Source of the DNA: CAIPAT01 sp041665605
Lineage (GTDB): Bacteria; Verrucomicrobiota; Lentisphaeria; Victivallales; Victivallaceae
DNA length: 64,000 bases
Assembly: GCA_041665605.1 (NCBI GenBank)
Contig: JBAYIO010000007.1
Coordinates: forward strand, 23,862 to 87,861
Reading direction: 5' to 3'
Each line of letters starts with the position of its first letter. The stretch's first letter is position 1. A program made the position numbers and the translations under genes. This document shows positions 48,105 through 57,328 of the stretch, in pieces. The notes beneath the pieces are model-generated. The model was not told the DNA's origin. It saw only the letters and a list, made by a program, of their open reading frames with translations, and made no database searches.

Positions 48105-48185
48105 CGAAACATGAACAGAAATTAATATAATATCTTCCGTAAAAAATTACAATACTGAAAACTAAAGATGGAGGCTTGCGAAACT

Positions 48186-49214
48186 ATGAAAAATGATCTG
48201 AAGAAAATTAAGGCCGGCGTTGTCGGCCTGAGGATGGGCGGGGAACATTTGACGGCATATTTGGAATCGGACAAATATGAAGTCGCCGGAATCTGTGATG
48301 TTGACGAGCAATTACTCAGGAGAAAAGCCCAAGAAAGCAATGCGCCGCTGGTGACCAATGATTATACGGCGATTATCAACAATCCGGAAATTGAACTGGT
48401 CTCGATTGCGACGCCTGATCATCTCCACGCTGAACAGTGCATCAAGGCGCTGAACGCCGGAAAACATGTATTGGCGGAAAAGCCGTTAGCGCTGACGATT
48501 GAAGAATGCAAAAAGATCATAGAAGCCGCAGATGCCAGTCATGGAACATTTATGATAGGACAAGTCTGCCGTTTTGCTCCCGGCTTTAAAATGGCAAAGG
48601 AACTTATTGAAGGGGGTATGATCGGGGATTTATTTTTCATCGAGTCGGAATATGCGCATGATTATGAACCCACCCCGGGGTGGCAGAACTGGCGCAAAGA
48701 CCATACCGTCAGAAGAAACGGAGTTCTTGGCGGCGGTTGCCATGCCGTTGACCTGCTCCGCTGGATCGGCGGTGATATTGAAACCGTCACGGCATTTGCC
48801 AACCACAACATGATGCCGGAATGGCCGGAACCGGATACGACTATTGCCAACTTGAAGTTCTGTAATAATAATCTTATCGGCAAAGTTTTTGTTTCGATTT
48901 CAGTCCAGCGGCCGTATACGATGAGATCCGTATTTTACGGATCGGCAGGAACTATTGTCTGCGACAATACTTCGCCGTCCATTCAACTGTTTTCACATAA
49001 AATACCAGGTGCCCGCGGTTTTGCCGAACTTCCGGTCAATATCGCCTCTCATAACATCAGCGGCGAAGTGGAATATTTATATAAGGTGCTTAGGGAAGGC
49101 AAAAAACTTGAATTGACTGCCAGGGAGGCGACAAAAACCGTCGCAACCTGCCTCGCGATTATTGATTCTGCCAGAAACAATGGAATAGTAACTAATGTAG
49201 ATAATAATTTTTAA
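48186..49214 (+). CDS. Gfo/Idh/MocA-family oxidoreductase (paralogue B)
   Basis: A 342-residue enzyme with the same variant loop VVGLRMGGEHL. SIATPDHLHAEQCIKALNAG, LAEKPLALTIEECKKII and VLGGGCHAVDLLRWIGGDIET match paralogue A closely, including long identical nucleotide stretches. GGAGG at 48170-48174 lies 11 bases before the ATG. It is the first gene of a transcript continuing into a prepilin and a very large secreted protein. Substrate unknown; the C-terminal His-Asp pair is intact. Confidence 0.92.
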   Translation: MKNDLKKIKAGVVGLRMGGEHLTAYLESDKYEVAGICDVDEQLLRRKAQESNAPLVTNDYTAIINNPEIELVSIATPDHLHAEQCIKALNAGKHVLAEKPLALTIEECKKIIEAADASHGTFMIGQVCRFAPGFKMAKELIEGGMIGDLFFIESEYAHDYEPTPGWQNWRKDHTVRRNGVLGGGCHAVDLLRWIGGDIETVTAFANHNMMPEWPEPDTTIANLKFCNNNLIGKVFVSISVQRPYTMRSVFYGSAGTIVCDNTSPSIQLFSHKIPGARGFAELPVNIASHNISGEVEYLYKVLREGKKLELTAREATKTVATCLAIIDSARNNGIVTNVDNNF

Positions 49215-49288
49215 AACCAGGGAATGGAAACAAGTCACGTTTTGGAACTGCATCAATTAATAATTCTCAAAGCAGGAGTCTGAAAGAA

Positions 49289-50002
49289 ATGAAAACATCA
49301 AGTACGAACACGTTTTTCAAAGATAATTTTTTTACACTCGTCGAACTCCTCGTGGTGATCGCGATCATCGCGATCCTCGCCTCGATGCTGCTGCCGGCGC
49401 TGGCCAAATCGAGAGAAAAAGGATCTCAAACCCTATGTCAAAGCAATATCAAACAATTTGGCACTGCATTTGCATTTTACATGAACGACTTTGATTCTTT
49501 CCCGCCCCGCATGTATGCCGGAACATCCTTTGATGGCGTATCTGTTGCGGCTGGCTATCCGAACTGGTCATATATCCTGGGCGCCAGGAAATATCTGCCA
49601 ATGCCCAAACCATACACGCCAGTTACCAAAGGCGTAATGTTCTGTCCTAAGTATATGAATGGTTATAGAGGATGTGCGGGGACTATTGCCAAATATTCCA
49701 CCGGATATTATCCTTCTTATGTTTATAACGCTTGGTATAGCGGGCTTACCACCGTATTAGACAATACCGGGGTGGAAAAGAAAAAGAGTTCCCAGATAAA
49801 GTACCCGAGCGGCACAATGAGTATATGCGACGGGGATTATAGTTACATTACCGATATGGGTCTGCGTAATAATACCGCACTCAGACATCTTGGAAGTCTA
49901 AATCTTTTATATGCTGACGGACATGCCGGGAGCTTAAAAGAAATTTTCATTACCATGAATGCGCTGGAGCCGATTTTATGTACCGGAGTTCCTAAAAAAT
50001 GA
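49289..50002 (+). CDS. Prepilin-like protein (DUF1559-like)
   Basis: A 237-residue pseudopilin. The leader SSTNTFFKDNF is followed by FTLVELLVVIAIIAILASM, with cleavage expected before Phe. LAKSREKGSQTLCQSNIKQFG is the amphipathic helix with conserved Cys, and LNLLYADGHAGSLKE is the C-terminal DGH block. AGGAG precedes the start. Its stop overlaps a possible start of the next gene (ATGA), so it is tightly linked to the secreted 1072-residue protein. It parallels the prepilin at 42377. Confidence 0.9.
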   Translation: MKTSSTNTFFKDNFFTLVELLVVIAIIAILASMLLPALAKSREKGSQTLCQSNIKQFGTAFAFYMNDFDSFPPRMYAGTSFDGVSVAAGYPNWSYILGARKYLPMPKPYTPVTKGVMFCPKYMNGYRGCAGTIAKYSTGYYPSYVYNAWYSGLTTVLDNTGVEKKKSSQIKYPSGTMSICDGDYSYITDMGLRNNTALRHLGSLNLLYADGHAGSLKEIFITMNALEPILCTGVPKK

Positions 50003-50034
50003 TGATTAATCATAATGGCAAAACAGGATTACTG

Positions 50035-53000
50035 ATGAGAAATATTTTATGGGTTATTGTCAGCATATTGCTTGTTCCGGCATCATCTTCATGGGCTGAA
50101 GGCGAAAATCTTTTGCCCGGCACTGAATTCAAATCTTCAAATGGCATAACTCCTGATTCATGGACGGTATCTCAGCCGAATCCGGCGGAAAATATTTTTA
50201 AAGTCACAAATCAGGAAAAAACCAATGTTCTGGAGGTCAATGAAAATTCCCAGTCCATGGTGAACAGCATTTTTTGCCGCCTGAGTGTTGACGGATTTAA
50301 AAGCTTCAAGGTAAAAGCCGATTTTAAACATGAAGATATTTCAAAGAAGATAGTCATTATCTATTACTGGCTGAATCAGGATGGCAAATTCATTGATGGC
50401 GAAAAATATGTTTACTATGGCAAGGCGGGCTCTTCGGACTGGACGGCAGTTGAAAAAATCATCGCGCCGGACAATCCAGTCGCAACTAAAGGCATCATGC
50501 TGTGCATTGGCGTTTACGGAAAACCTGACGGCAATGGCAAAGCGATGTTTAGAAATGTTTCAATGACTGTAGCTGACAAGCAGGAGAAAAAGTCATCGTC
50601 CGCCGCCGTGGTCAGCAAACAGCCGCCGGTTCTGAAAGAATATTCATTTCGCGATAACTTTACTGCCAAACCGAAAGGGCAGCCTTATTACATCAGCCGG
50701 GGCAATGTCGGATTTCTTGATTTTTGCGCCAGTACATTTTATGCGGCGCCGGTAAAAGTGAACATTAAGGTTCCACAAAGCGTTGAAACCGCATTGTATA
50801 TGCTGTATGCCCCTGAAAAACTTTGTATGCTGATCCCCCCTGAAAAGATTACAGTCAAGGCGGACGAGAAAATAATCTCCTATAACATTTCTGAAAAATA
50901 TCACTGGCTTTACTGGAGTAATGGTCTTTTTTTTAAAACCAATGACAGCACCCCTGAAAAATTTAACACTGAGATCGAATTTCAAACGGCAAATGGAGAA
51001 TTTAAAGTAAGTATTCCGGTAGAAGTGCTGGAGAAGGATATCCCGGTAATTCTCCCGCGAAATTTTCCGTGCTATGCGTTTTACAGTTTTCCGCTGTCAC
51101 GCATCAGTCCTTTGAATACAGCAGGGAATGAATTGCCTGACGGACTTTATCAGAAATGGGTATCCTCCGGCTTTGTCGGCGGATGGGGGAATATTCCAGG
51201 ACATCCTGACTGGAAGCCGTTCTGGGAATTTCATAGTATATTTCCGTTTCGCGTAGCCGATTCAGATCCGCGGCACCGTAAGTTTCTGACACCGGCCCAA
51301 ACTGTCTCCGGCGACGCTTCTACTCTCATCTGTCCGTCAGTTCTCATAGCAAAAGGTGCTCCATTCTTCATTGAATGCCTAAAAAACAGAGGCATGGAGG
51401 AAAAGGTAAAGGCGGAAAACGCGCTTTGCTCAATTGATTATGAGCCGTATGTAGACGGCTGGACTACGGCAATGTGTTTCTGTCCGGAATGCATAAAGAA
51501 ATTTGCGGCTTATGCCGGACTTAATCAAGCGCTTACTCCGCAGAAAATATTGACTCAATACGAAAAGCAATGGGTCAAGTTTCGCTGTGTTCAGAACAGC
51601 CTGGTGGTCAAAGCGATGGCAGACGCCATTCATCAGGTAAACCCGAAAGCTAAGTTTACCCTGTGTTCAATGCCGCAGGCCGCCAGAGGCGAGGAGGAGG
51701 ATTATTTAAAACGGTATGGCATTGATTTGACGCTGTACGAATCTTTTGTTGACATCCATATGCCAATGATATACAACACGGACATGCTTTTTTATCAGCG
51801 GCTTCAAAGCTGTTTGGATAATTTAAAAAATCCGGTTATGCCGACCTTATCTTCCGGCTGGGGTGCTGCCGCGCCATATAATCCTCAACGCTATAAACTT
51901 CATCTGCTGGCCTCGGCCATGCTCGGCTCCAGCGGCGCGATGATCTACAGCGGCGTTTTTCAAATGGATGACGCCTACTTTAAAAGTCAACGGGAAATCA
52001 TGCAGCGCATCGCAAAGATTGAAGACAATTACCTGGTTAACGGCAGGATCGACAGAAATACCGCAGTGGTTATTCCTCAATTCATGGCCAAAGACAACCT
52101 CTTTTCTGTCATCAGAGCCAGTAACGGAAAATATCTTGTTTTTCTATGCAACAACAATGAAAAAGATAAGATTTTCGCGAAAGTAAAGTTGAATGTGACT
52201 GAAGGTGAGTTTCAAGTCAAAGACCTCAATTCCAGTGCGCTGATTAAGACTGACAAAAACAGAAATTATGTTACCGCCGCTGAATTGAAAGATGGAATCA
52301 GTGTGGCAATGTCACCGCTGGATTATATGCTGCTGGAGATAACTCCCGGATTATCGACAACAGATGCTCAGGGGCCGGAGATTATGGCATCCGATGTTGC
52401 AGTTATGAATGAAAAGAAAACGGCGCAGTTTAATTCGAAACTAAAACTGCATCAGGAAAACGGGTTCAAGGCCGGAACAATTGAAAAAGACGGCAAGTTG
52501 TTTTATCTGATAGAAAACAGCTTAAACAAGCTTACCGTAAGCCTGGAAAATTCGGCAGTGGCGGAATGGCAGGTGATGCAAAATAACAGTTTCAGCACGG
52601 TAGTAAAAGAAGCCGGGATTGATATGTTTGTTTTCCCTGATATGTACTGGGTTAAAGATGTGAAAGCGGAATTCAAGGACTTTAAAATAAAAGGCGACAC
52701 CGCTGAAACAACATTCTTCTATTCAATCAGCAAGGCTCCTTTTGACGGTTTGCTGGTCGAGAAAACATATTATGTCCATAAGAGTTCGCCGGAACTGAAA
52801 ATTAAAGTTGTAATTATTCCGGCGAAAGGTTACAGGCAGTTTGCTTATCGGGCAAACACTATTCTCGGTCTTTCGGGCAATGCGGAAAACATTTGTTATC
52901 AGATTCCGGATGGCAAAGAGATAAAAGTGGAAAAATATGCAGGACGCGCTTCCAGCGCCTTGGATCTTTTGAAAAGCAATAGAACGCCATTTTTAAAGAT

Positions 53001-53253
53001 TTATGCTAAGAAAAATGGCAGTTTTGACGGGACATGGTGCGTGGCTTTAAATACCAGCAATAATAATGCAGTGAAAGCAACTTTTGACGACAGGGTTGAT
53101 GAACTGTTTTTCTGGCGTGACGGTACTTGCGCCACCATGGAATGGGTATATTCCAAGCCATATCAGGATAATGACCCGCATAAGGCCGCGCCCTGGGAAG
53201 CAAATTACTCGCTAAAATATATACCGGCGGATAAAAAAGGCGATGTCAAATAA
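50035..53253 (+). CDS. Large secreted protein, putative glycosidase with TIM-barrel-like core
   Basis: A 1072-residue exported protein (signal peptide MRNILWVIVSILLVPASSSWA). Residues about 20-180 look like a carbohydrate-binding jelly roll (NLLPGTEFKSSNGITPDSWT, KGIMLCIGVYGKPDGNGKAMF). A beta-sandwich linker follows. The middle (about 330-680) resembles glycoside-hydrolase barrels: CSIDYEPYVDGWTTAMCFCP and ECIKKFAAYAG, FTLCSMPQAARGEEEDYLKR, FVDIHMPMIYNTDML, LLASAMLGSSGAMIYSG. The C-terminal 300 residues are another beta-rich domain. The Cys-x-Cys-x2-Cys in the WTTAMCFCPEC segment mirrors WCECDEC in the DUF4838 protein. The start at 50035 is favoured (AGGA upstream, signal peptide); an ATG at 49999 overlaps the prepilin. 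I cannot assign a GH family. Confidence 0.75.
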   Translation: MRNILWVIVSILLVPASSSWAEGENLLPGTEFKSSNGITPDSWTVSQPNPAENIFKVTNQEKTNVLEVNENSQSMVNSIFCRLSVDGFKSFKVKADFKHEDISKKIVIIYYWLNQDGKFIDGEKYVYYGKAGSSDWTAVEKIIAPDNPVATKGIMLCIGVYGKPDGNGKAMFRNVSMTVADKQEKKSSSAAVVSKQPPVLKEYSFRDNFTAKPKGQPYYISRGNVGFLDFCASTFYAAPVKVNIKVPQSVETALYMLYAPEKLCMLIPPEKITVKADEKIISYNISEKYHWLYWSNGLFFKTNDSTPEKFNTEIEFQTANGEFKVSIPVEVLEKDIPVILPRNFPCYAFYSFPLSRISPLNTAGNELPDGLYQKWVSSGFVGGWGNIPGHPDWKPFWEFHSIFPFRVADSDPRHRKFLTPAQTVSGDASTLICPSVLIAKGAPFFIECLKNRGMEEKVKAENALCSIDYEPYVDGWTTAMCFCPECIKKFAAYAGLNQALTPQKILTQYEKQWVKFRCVQNSLVVKAMADAIHQVNPKAKFTLCSMPQAARGEEEDYLKRYGIDLTLYESFVDIHMPMIYNTDMLFYQRLQSCLDNLKNPVMPTLSSGWGAAAPYNPQRYKLHLLASAMLGSSGAMIYSGVFQMDDAYFKSQREIMQRIAKIEDNYLVNGRIDRNTAVVIPQFMAKDNLFSVIRASNGKYLVFLCNNNEKDKIFAKVKLNVTEGEFQVKDLNSSALIKTDKNRNYVTAAELKDGISVAMSPLDYMLLEITPGLSTTDAQGPEIMASDVAVMNEKKTAQFNSKLKLHQENGFKAGTIEKDGKLFYLIENSLNKLTVSLENSAVAEWQVMQNNSFSTVVKEAGIDMFVFPDMYWVKDVKAEFKDFKIKGDTAETTFFYSISKAPFDGLLVEKTYYVHKSSPELKIKVVIIPAKGYRQFAYRANTILGLSGNAENICYQIPDGKEIKVEKYAGRASSALDLLKSNRTPFLKIYAKKNGSFDGTWCVALNTSNNNAVKATFDDRVDELFFWRDGTCATMEWVYSKPYQDNDPHKAAPWEANYSLKYIPADKKGDVK

Positions 53254-53364
53254 AACATAAAGGTGATGCTTCAATTCCTCAGACTCAATTATGTAAGTCC
53301 GCGACAGAGTTGGAGTAGAACATACGCGCAAACATTCAAGTTTCCATGTGCGCAAATACAAAAC

Positions 53365-53859
53365 TTACAGTTTAAGGCTGTAAGTAACGGAAGTCTTCAT
53401 TTTTTTGAAACCGACCTTTTCATAACTGGCGCGGGCTTTGGCGTGGCCTTCATCTTCATAGCCTGTACCAACAATTGCATATTTCATGCCATGCAGGCGG
53501 AAGATTTCCAGAACCTTTGCGTGCTGAGCGGAACCGATGCCCATGCCCTGGCAATCCGGCGCTACGGCATTGTTGCAGATTTCACCGATGCCGGTTTCTT
53601 TATTCATATCAAACGTGGTAAAACCGACTATTTTACCGTTGAGTTCGGCAACCAGCACCATGTCCGGAGATCTTTCAGCTTTCTCCCGTATATGGCGAGC
53701 TTTCTCCGCCTGCCAATTGCGGCTTAAGCGTTCAGCGAGGTCATCGTTGCCGATATACTTGCGGTAGCCGTCATGGATGCTCTGCCACGCGCTGACTGCA
53801 ATCGCGCAGATTGTCTCAATATCGCCGGAACAAACCGGCCGGATGATGATATCTTTCAT
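53365..53859 (-). CDS. GNAT-family N-acetyltransferase
   Basis: A 164-residue acetyltransferase. It opens with MKDIIIRPVCSGDIETICAI and has a core strand LVAELNGKIVGFTTFDMN. The acetyl-CoA pyrophosphate loop is VAPDCQGMGIGSAQHAKVLEI (R/Q-x-x-G-x-G/A type), followed by YEKVGFKKMK. The size is normal for the family; the acceptor is unknown. It lies 9 bp after the amidase gene on the same strand, so the pair is probably an operon. Confidence 0.9.
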   Translation of the reverse strand: MKDIIIRPVCSGDIETICAIAVSAWQSIHDGYRKYIGNDDLAERLSRNWQAEKARHIREKAERSPDMVLVAELNGKIVGFTTFDMNKETGIGEICNNAVAPDCQGMGIGSAQHAKVLEIFRLHGMKYAIVGTGYEDEGHAKARASYEKVGFKKMKTSVTYSLKL

Positions 53860-53868
53860 TGAGTACTT

Positions 53869-54819
53869 CTAAAGATATTGATAAGCCGGATTTTTTGCCA
53901 TTGCCGCGGCGCGCGACAGATAATCATCCAGCGGTTCCAGCTCATACTCCCGAACCAGGTCGGCAGCAGTAAAATCATCCGAGTTGCTGTAAAGCAGCAC
54001 CGAAGCAAGCTTGCCGGTATCGTCTATCTCGACTTCGGGGCCGTATTTTTTCTTGATCTCAGTCAGTTTCGGCCAGTTGTAATCCAGATGCAGCAGAACG
54101 CGGTCAAGATTGATAACAGCCGTGACATGATTGAAATAGTTCGTCGTTTCGGCAAGGGTGCGGCCGTTCGGCGCGATTATGGCGCTGGGCATGATCAATG
54201 ACGGCGACACCGCCCCGACAAAGAACGAACGGCATGAATATGCCCAGTACTGCTGCATCAGGCCGCCGTGATAGAACGATGAAAACATGATGATGTCCGG
54301 CTGCTGCGCGGCGTAAGCCAGGCGGAGTTCGTCAAAGTTCAGATCGAAGCAGATGACTCCGGCAATTCTGCCGCAATCGGTTTCGATGACCTGATGTTTC
54401 GTGCCCGCCTTGATGCCTTCCTCCATTTCGCCGATTGTCAGAAAGTTTTTTTCATATCCGCCGAGCAGTTTACCCGAACGGCTGATGAAACGGATACCGT
54501 TGACCAGCTTGCCGGCGGGGTCAAAGTAATCAGTCGAATAGCCGATATTGCAATTGTTTTGTACCGCGATTTCCGCCAGCATGTCATAAATCCGGTTGCC
54601 GCGGACACGGAAAAAATCCTGTCTGGTGAACCCGGCGGTTTCATCCGCCGGCGCATCGCAGATTTCCGGCAGCAGAATAAAATCCGGACGTTCCGGCAGA
54701 ACTTTTTCCAGTTCATTTCTGATATGTTTCGAAACCTGAATGACAAAATCTTCCGCGGAGTTGTTTGCCGGCTGAATCAGCGCGGGAACAATTGTACTTA
54801 TCTTTATTTTCTTTGACAT
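53869..54819 (-). CDS. Carbon-nitrogen hydrolase (nitrilase superfamily)
   Basis: A 316-residue amidase/carbamoylase-type enzyme. The Glu-Lys-Cys triad is visible: DFILLPEICD (Glu), GGYEKNFLTIGEMEEG (Lys) and AGVICFDLNFDELRL (Cys). A C-terminal variant segment (NWPKLTEIKKKYGPEVEI) follows. The start at 54819 is set by GAAGGATTTAAG; a longer frame to 54957 overlaps the kinase gene end and lacks a site. It hydrolyses a non-peptide C-N bond of unknown substrate. It is followed closely by the GNAT gene and lies downstream of the hybrid kinase. Confidence 0.9.
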   Translation of the reverse strand: MSKKIKISTIVPALIQPANNSAEDFVIQVSKHIRNELEKVLPERPDFILLPEICDAPADETAGFTRQDFFRVRGNRIYDMLAEIAVQNNCNIGYSTDYFDPAGKLVNGIRFISRSGKLLGGYEKNFLTIGEMEEGIKAGTKHQVIETDCGRIAGVICFDLNFDELRLAYAAQQPDIIMFSSFYHGGLMQQYWAYSCRSFFVGAVSPSLIMPSAIIAPNGRTLAETTNYFNHVTAVINLDRVLLHLDYNWPKLTEIKKKYGPEVEIDDTGKLASVLLYSNSDDFTAADLVREYELEPLDDYLSRAAAMAKNPAYQYL

Positions 54820-54923
54820 CTTAAATCCTTCTGTTTTATAATTAAAATACATTGGGAAAATATAAAAAGATATAGCATAAATCATCGTTTCTATGGCAAA
54901 ATTCAAAGGACCTGGTTCTAATT

Positions 54924-57200
54924 TTAGATTGAACTGGTCTCCGGGCGAACTATCCACTTCTCAATGACTTCAGCAAATTTTTTGAAAGAAATAGGTTTGG
55001 CCAGGTAATCCTGCATGCCGGCGGCAATACATTTCTCCCGGTCTCCCTGAAACACATAGGCGGTCATGGCGATTACCGGAACGTTGTGATCCAGGACGGC
55101 TGACACCGGATTCCGAATCCTGCCGGTCACTTCAAACCCGTTCATTTCTGACAATTGAATATCCATCAGCACCAGATCGTAATGTTTTCTGCTCAGGGCA
55201 GTAAGCGCATCCGGACCATTTGAAGCACCATCGGCTTTATATCCGAGACGATGCAGCACCTCGACCGTCATTTGCTGGTTGATCATATTGTCTTCAACCA
55301 CCAATATATGCCCGGCTTTGCAAATTTCACCGGCTTTGCGCAAAACTGATTGCGCGTTATTGTTGTTATAACCCGGATCCGGAAGCTTGCTGAACCCCAG
55401 CCTCAAAGTAAACCAGAAAGTGGAGCCGCTGTCGGGTTCGCTCTCGGCGCCGATATGTCCGCCCGTCATTTCAACCAGTTGCCTGGATATTGCCAGCCCC
55501 AGACCGGTCCCGCCGAATTTTCTGGATACGGATGAGTCGCTTTGAGTAAACGGCTTAAACAGCGCCTGAATTCTGTCCGGCGCTATTCCAATGCCGGTAT
55601 CCCTGACTTCAAAACGAATCATTGCGCCATTTTCATCTTTTGATTCAGTCTTCAGATGAAGAGTAATTTTCCCCTGATGCGTAAATTTGACGGCATTACC
55701 GATCAAATTAATCAATATCTGCTTAAGCCGCACCGGGTCGCCTACCGCTCTCATCGGGATATCCTGTTCAATGGAGCAATTCAGTTTGAGATTTTTTCCC
55801 TGGGCGCGCAATGACATCAGCTCAACAACTTCAATGACGGTTTTTCTTAATTCAAAATCCAGCATTTCCAGTTGAAGTTTTCCGGCCTCGATTTTGGAGA
55901 GGTCCAGAATGTCATTGATGATCGAAATCAGCGAACTGGCGCTGTCCCGGATCATTCTGGCGTATTTATTCTGCTCCTCATTCAAATCGGATTCAATCAA
56001 TAGTTCGGTCATGCCGACAATACCGTTCATCGGCGTCCGGATTTCATGACTCATATTGGACAGAAAATGACTTTTGGCCGAATTTGCTTCATCCGCCTCT
56101 TTTTTAGCGGCAATCAATTCTTTTTCCGTCTGCTTATGCCGGGTAATTTCGCGGATGAATGAAAAAAGCAGTGCGGAAAGCAGCAGGGTCAGCATCAAAC
56201 CTGCCGGTAGAATCAGCCAGTAAATGGATGAAAGATTATTATCTATATAATCGCGGTCGGCGTAAATATTGACACACCAGGTTCTGGCGGAAAAGTTGAA
56301 CTTGTGCTTGTTCGACAAAAACGTCGCATTGGCGGGCAGCTTGTCACTCACGGAGGTCTTGATCCCGGCAGTACAGGCATGTATGGTAAAAAGATTTTCC
56401 GGCGGCGGAATCGTAATATCCTGAAGCTGAATTATTAAATGCCGCGGCCAGTCAGATGCCGATGATGCTTTTATGATGTCTCCGCTCCGGAAAACTCCGG
56501 CAATAAAACCCATCAGCGCCGTCCGCCTCTGCTCGGCATTATCACGCGGCATTTTGTTATAATACACCGGCAGGAATACAAGAAATCCATACTGCTGCTC
56601 TTTCTCCTGAATCATGCGGATCCGCCGTGTAACAATCGCCAAACCGGTGTCAGACGCTTTTTCCATGGCTTCGCGGCGGACAGGGTCGGAACTCACGTCG
56701 AAACCCAGTGTCAATTTATTGCCCTGTACCGGGGTAACGAGCTGTATTGGATAGTAAATATCTCTTTCGCCGGCCTTGACGATACTTCTGTCAGTGCCGA
56801 ACTCTTTGATTTCAAAAGGCGAAGCGCCGCCGTTTTTATTAAGTTTCTCGAAAAGCGCACGCTCGGCATTGGAAACTTTTGGAATCCACTCAATGGCTTT
56901 GATCCCGGGATTATCCTGTAATTCAGAAATTACGAATTTTGCAAATTCGTCTTTGGTCAGGCTTTTGGAAGTAATATAAAAATTACGAACCGTATCCAGA
57001 ACGATAAGATGCTCTTTTAGCTTATTCTCAATAATGCCGGAAACAAAAAACGCATCCAGTTTGAATTTCCGGTCCAAGCGGTCAAATTCATAATGCCGTA
57101 TCCAGAGAAAAAGTACAAATGTCGACAGGATTCCGGTAAAAGCGACGATCAGGGCGGCTCCATAACATTTCCAGAACGAATATTTAATTTCAGAGCTCAT
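54924..57200 (-). CDS. CHASE-domain hybrid sensor histidine kinase
   Basis: A 758-residue membrane sensor. TM1 is at about 13-33, a CHASE periplasmic domain at about 50-300 (NPGIKAIEWIPKVSNAERA, TPVQGNKLTLGFDVSSDP), and TM2 at about 327-349. The HisKA domain has FLSNMSHEIRTPMNGIVGM with H385 as phosphoacceptor. HATPase_c shows the N box (LIGNAVKF, N502), DTGIGIAPD and GGTGLGLAIS. A C-terminal receiver domain starts HILVVEDNMINQQ (E636, D637) with phosphorylatable D680 in LVLMDIQLSEMNGFE. No output domain or partner regulator is encoded next to it, so it presumably signals to a distant Hpt protein or acts by itself. Confidence 0.95.
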   Translation of the reverse strand: MSSEIKYSFWKCYGAALIVAFTGILSTFVLFLWIRHYEFDRLDRKFKLDAFFVSGIIENKLKEHLIVLDTVRNFYITSKSLTKDEFAKFVISELQDNPGIKAIEWIPKVSNAERALFEKLNKNGGASPFEIKEFGTDRSIVKAGERDIYYPIQLVTPVQGNKLTLGFDVSSDPVRREAMEKASDTGLAIVTRRIRMIQEKEQQYGFLVFLPVYYNKMPRDNAEQRRTALMGFIAGVFRSGDIIKASSASDWPRHLIIQLQDITIPPPENLFTIHACTAGIKTSVSDKLPANATFLSNKHKFNFSARTWCVNIYADRDYIDNNLSSIYWLILPAGLMLTLLLSALLFSFIREITRHKQTEKELIAAKKEADEANSAKSHFLSNMSHEIRTPMNGIVGMTELLIESDLNEEQNKYARMIRDSASSLISIINDILDLSKIEAGKLQLEMLDFELRKTVIEVVELMSLRAQGKNLKLNCSIEQDIPMRAVGDPVRLKQILINLIGNAVKFTHQGKITLHLKTESKDENGAMIRFEVRDTGIGIAPDRIQALFKPFTQSDSSVSRKFGGTGLGLAISRQLVEMTGGHIGAESEPDSGSTFWFTLRLGFSKLPDPGYNNNNAQSVLRKAGEICKAGHILVVEDNMINQQMTVEVLHRLGYKADGASNGPDALTALSRKHYDLVLMDIQLSEMNGFEVTGRIRNPVSAVLDHNVPVIAMTAYVFQGDREKCIAAGMQDYLAKPISFKKFAEVIEKWIVRPETSSI

Positions 57201-57328
57201 AAAAAAACACCCGAATTATATTTTTGAGACAGTTCGCATTCTCAAGAATAGCTTATTCACATAGAATAAATAATCTAGTTCCCGAAACGCTTTATGCAAA
57301 TGACATCTCAGAGGTTTATATTTTGAAT

